From positions 1 to 7,874 of the forward strand of contig JADFTO010000130.1 of NCBI GenBank assembly GCA_022560215.1: a stretch of 7,874 bases of DNA, written 5' to 3'. The notes beneath the pieces are model-generated. The model was not told the DNA's origin. It made no database searches and worked only from the letters and a program-made list of their open reading frames with translations. The position numbers and the translations under genes are program-made. Source of the DNA: Pseudomonadota bacterium (GTDB lineage: Bacteria; Pseudomonadota; Alphaproteobacteria; Rhodospirillales; 2-02-FULL-58-16). Shown here piece after piece: positions 5,541 through 7,874 of this stretch (position 1 is its first letter; the number at the start of each line of letters is the position of its first letter).

Positions 5541-7469
5541 ATGCTGGAAAAGCTGACTGTTGCACCGGACGATACCGGCAGCCAAATAGATACCGCCATC
5601 GAAGAAGCCCGGATGTGGCTGATCGATGAACAGGCCGAGGACGGCGAGTGGTCCTTCCCCCTGGAAGCCGACGCCACGATCCCATCCGAATACATTCTGT
5701 TGAATCATTACCTCGACCAGATCGACGACGCCGTCGAGGCCAAGCTGGCGGTCTACCTGAGGGAAACCCAGGGGAAGCACGGCGGCTGGCCCCTCTATCA
5801 TGACGGCGACTTCAACATCAGCGTCTCGGTCAAGGCCTATTTCGCCCTCAAGATGGTGGGCGAGGACATCGACGCGCCGCACATGAAATGGGCGCGCAGC
5901 GCCATCCTCAACCACGGCGGGGCGGCGCGGGCCAACGTCTTCACCCGCATCACCCTGGCCCTGTTCGGGCAGTTGCCCTGGCGCGCCGTGCCGGTGATGC
6001 GGGCCGAGGCCATGTTGCTGCCCAAGTGGGCGCTATTTAACATCTACAATGTGTCCTATTGGTCGCGCACCGTGATGGTGCCGCTGCTTGTGCTGGTAGC
6101 CCTCAAGCCCCTTGCCCGCAATCCCCGCGGGGTCGATATCGCGGAGCTGTTCGTCATCCCGCCCGGGGAGGAAACCCGGTATCTCACCAATCCGACCGGC
6201 CACGCGCTGGGCGCCTTCATGCTTTTCGTGGACAGTCTGGGCCGCATGTTCGAGCCCCTGTTCCCCAAGTTCCTGCAACGCATGGGGATCGAGAAGGCCA
6301 TGGACTTCATCAAGGAACGGCTCAACGGCGAGGACGGCCTTGGCGGCATCTTCCCGGCCATGGCCAATGCGCTCCTGGTTTTCGACGCGCTGGGATATCC
6401 CCGCGACCATCCCGACGTCGTCACCGCCCGCAAGGCGGTGGACAAGCTGCTGGTACTGGGCGAAGACTCGGGCTACTGCCAACCCTGCCTGTCGCCCATT
6501 TGGGACACCTCGCTGGCTTCTCTCGCCTTGATGGAGGCCAATCACGACGACGAGGCGGTGGCCCGCGCCTGCCAATGGATGCGCGGACGCCAGATCCTCG
6601 ACGTCAAGGGGGACTGGAAGGCCAAGCGCGGTTATCTCAAGCCCGGCGGCTGGGCCTTCCAGTATTGGAACGACCATTACCCGGACGTGGACGATACCGC
6701 CGTCGTGGTCATGGCCCTCCACAGGACCGGCGATCCGGAATACCGGGAAGCCATCGAGCGCGCCACTGACTGGATCATCGGCATGCAGAGCTCGAACGGC
6801 GGCTGGGGCGCCTTCGACGCCGACAACACGCACCACATTCTCCAGCATATCCCGTTTGCCGATCACGGCGCTCTCCTCGATCCGCCGACGGCCGACGTCA
6901 CCGCCCGCTGCCTCAGCATGCTCTCCCAGCTTGGCTATCCGCGAAGCCATCAGGCCGTGGACCGGGCGCTCGATTTCCTCAAGCGGGAGCAGGAGGACAA
7001 CGGTTCCTGGTTCGGCCGCTGGGGAAACAACTACGTTTACGGAACGTGGTCGGTCCTCAGCGCCTTGAAGGCGGCCGGCGAGGACATGGAGGCCCCGTAC
7101 ATCCGCAAGGCGGCGAAATGGCTGATGTCATGCCAGCGGCCGGACGGGGGCTGGGGGGAGGACTGCGCCACTTACTTCCAGCACCGCAGGGACGAGGTCA
7201 AGGAAAGCACGCCGTCGCAGACCTCCTGGGCGTTGCTCGGTCTCATGGCCGCCGGCGAAAGGGACGGCGACAGCGTCAAGCGGGGGATCGAATACCTGCT
7301 CGGGGCCCCCCGTGAGGGTGGGAAATGGCATGAGGAATACTTCAACGCCGTCGGGTTCCCGCGGGTGTTTTACCTCCGCTATCACGGCTACAGTGTCTAT
7401 TTCCCCCTCTGGGCCCTGTCGCGCTACCGCAATCTCGGGAACGCCGATACCCGCGTCTTCGGTATGTGA
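5541..7469 (+). CDS. shc: Squalene-hopene cyclase
   Basis: The enzyme (also called HpnF) cyclises squalene to hopene and diplopterol in one proton-started cascade. It is a monotopic membrane protein of two alpha-barrel domains. The 642-residue product has the expected length. The catalytic acid motif DVDDTA is at 382-387 (general acid at the middle Asp, D384). QW repeats that brace the barrels are visible at about 22-37 (WLIDEQAEDGEW), 408-424 (WIIGMQSSNGGWGAFD), 475-490 (FLKREQEDNGSW) and 523-538 (WLMSCQRPDGGWGED). Also present are the GYCQPCLSPIWDTSLA block (311-326) and the C-terminal GFPRVFYLRYHGYSVYFPLWALSRYR. The last QW-like unit (RGIEYLLGAPREGGKW, 581-596) lacks its Gln. The start at 5541 follows a good Shine-Dalgarno site and matches the usual N-terminal reach. 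Its own leader and possible promoter suggest regulation partly independent of hpnC-E. It abuts hpnG with no gap. Confidence 0.97.
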   Translation: MLEKLTVAPDDTGSQIDTAIEEARMWLIDEQAEDGEWSFPLEADATIPSEYILLNHYLDQIDDAVEAKLAVYLRETQGKHGGWPLYHDGDFNISVSVKAYFALKMVGEDIDAPHMKWARSAILNHGGAARANVFTRITLALFGQLPWRAVPVMRAEAMLLPKWALFNIYNVSYWSRTVMVPLLVLVALKPLARNPRGVDIAELFVIPPGEETRYLTNPTGHALGAFMLFVDSLGRMFEPLFPKFLQRMGIEKAMDFIKERLNGEDGLGGIFPAMANALLVFDALGYPRDHPDVVTARKAVDKLLVLGEDSGYCQPCLSPIWDTSLASLALMEANHDDEAVARACQWMRGRQILDVKGDWKAKRGYLKPGGWAFQYWNDHYPDVDDTAVVVMALHRTGDPEYREAIERATDWIIGMQSSNGGWGAFDADNTHHILQHIPFADHGALLDPPTADVTARCLSMLSQLGYPRSHQAVDRALDFLKREQEDNGSWFGRWGNNYVYGTWSVLSALKAAGEDMEAPYIRKAAKWLMSCQRPDGGWGEDCATYFQHRRDEVKESTPSQTSWALLGLMAAGERDGDSVKRGIEYLLGAPREGGKWHEEYFNAVGFPRVFYLRYHGYSVYFPLWALSRYRNLGNADTRVFGM

Positions 7470-7874
7470 TTGAACCGCCTCGGCATCATCACCGGTCTCA
7501 TAGGGGAAGCCCATTCACTGGCCGGTTTTCCGGCGCCCGAACGGCCTTCGATCTTTTGTTCGGGCGCCGATTCCGCCCGCGCCCTCGAGGGCGCCCGGGC
7601 CATGGTTTCCGAGGGCTGCGCCGGGCTGCTCAGCTTCGGCATGGCGGGCGGCCTGGACCCCGGCCTGGACCCCGGCGCCGTCGTCGTTCCCGATGCCGTC
7701 ATCGCCCCCGGTGGCGGGCGATTCGAGGCCGACAAGGCTTGGCGCGAGCGCTTGCGCGCCGCCCTGAGGCAAACGATGGAGGTATCCGCCGCGCCCTTGG
7801 TGGGCAGCGACACCTTGGTGCCGTCGCCCGAGGCGAAAAGAAGCCTGAACCGGGATACCGATGCCGTGGCGGTG
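7470..7874 (+). CDS. hpnG: Hopanoid-associated nucleosidase/phosphorylase HpnG, 5' part only
   Basis: HpnG belongs to the purine nucleoside phosphorylase/MTA-SAH nucleosidase superfamily. It removes adenine from adenosylhopane to give a (phospho)ribosylhopane, the branch point to bacteriohopanetetrol and aminotriol. The 135 codons seen, open to the right edge, begin LNRLGIITGLIGEA. They contain CSGADSARALEGARAMVSEGCAGLLSFGMAGGLDPGL (30-66), the family's GxAGGL phosphate/ribose loop, then VVVPDAVIAPGG and LVGSDTLVPSPEAK. The DMES-type catalytic segment should lie just past the edge. The likely start is a TTG at 7470, which directly follows the shc TGA (7467-7469). No ATG or GTG is available in this frame between the shc stop and the first conserved residues. 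There is no Shine-Dalgarno site, so translation by re-initiation after shc is probable. It also lies in the same reading frame as shc. Confidence 0.88.
   Translation, partial: MNRLGIITGLIGEAHSLAGFPAPERPSIFCSGADSARALEGARAMVSEGCAGLLSFGMAGGLDPGLDPGAVVVPDAVIAPGGGRFEADKAWRERLRAALRQTMEVSAAPLVGSDTLVPSPEAKRSLNRDTDAVAV

Noticed and set aside
4370..5695. A 441-codon open frame on the - strand covering most of hpnE
   Set aside because: Composition is Ser/Arg/Pro-rich with no domain, as expected from the antisense of a GC-rich gene. The + strand encodes an intact flavoprotein.
7650..7673. 12-bp tandem repeat GGCCTGGACCCC x2 in hpnG as an insertion
   Set aside because: It encodes GLDPGLDPG, which fits the family's GLDPxLxPG pattern without adding residues, so the repeat is probably coincidental.

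Overview
The window holds most of a hopanoid (bacterial sterol-like lipid) biosynthesis operon from a GC-rich bacterium. The base composition (about two thirds G+C by eye) and the use of the three-enzyme HpnC/HpnD/HpnE squalene route suggest a proteobacterium, most likely an alphaproteobacterium. That assignment is inference, because no ribosomal RNA or other marker gene is present. All recognised hopanoid genes lie on the + strand. Layout: bases 1-264 (- strand) carry a 5'-truncated HD-domain hydrolase. From about 250 a 5'-truncated multi-pass membrane protein with pentapeptide repeats begins on the + strand. It is in frame, through an unrecognised stretch (about 1156-1440), with an N-terminally truncated hpnC ending at 2169. 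Then follow hpnB (2166-3320), hpnD (3373-4236), hpnE (4239-5477), shc/hpnF (5541-7469) and the start of hpnG (7470 to the right edge). 

How the genes work together: HpnD condenses two farnesyl diphosphates to presqualene diphosphate, HpnC turns this into hydroxysqualene, and HpnE reduces that to squalene. Squalene-hopene cyclase (Shc) folds squalene into hopene and diplopterol. HpnG acts later on the side chain, removing adenine from adenosylhopane. HpnB is a membrane glycosyltransferase-like protein that accompanies these genes. HpnH, which makes adenosylhopane, is not in the window. The genes are tightly packed (ATGA overlap hpnC/hpnB, 2 nt hpnD/hpnE, 0 nt shc/hpnG). The exception is 63 nt before shc, which holds a perfect 16-bp palindrome, a possible -35 box and the best Shine-Dalgarno site in the window. 

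The main anomaly is at the left end. Two apparent junctions (about 250-264 and about 1438-1447) join parts of three unrelated genes. At the first, a 15-bp stretch codes for conserved-looking residues of both flanking genes on opposite strands. At the second, hpnC loses about 48 N-terminal residues and is fused in frame to the membrane/pentapeptide protein. This is either a real rearrangement that made a membrane-anchored HpnC fusion (or a broken hpnC), or an assembly chimera. I found no wholly new system, RNA gene, insertion sequence or CRISPR array. The most interesting items are the fusion and the regulatory leader of shc.
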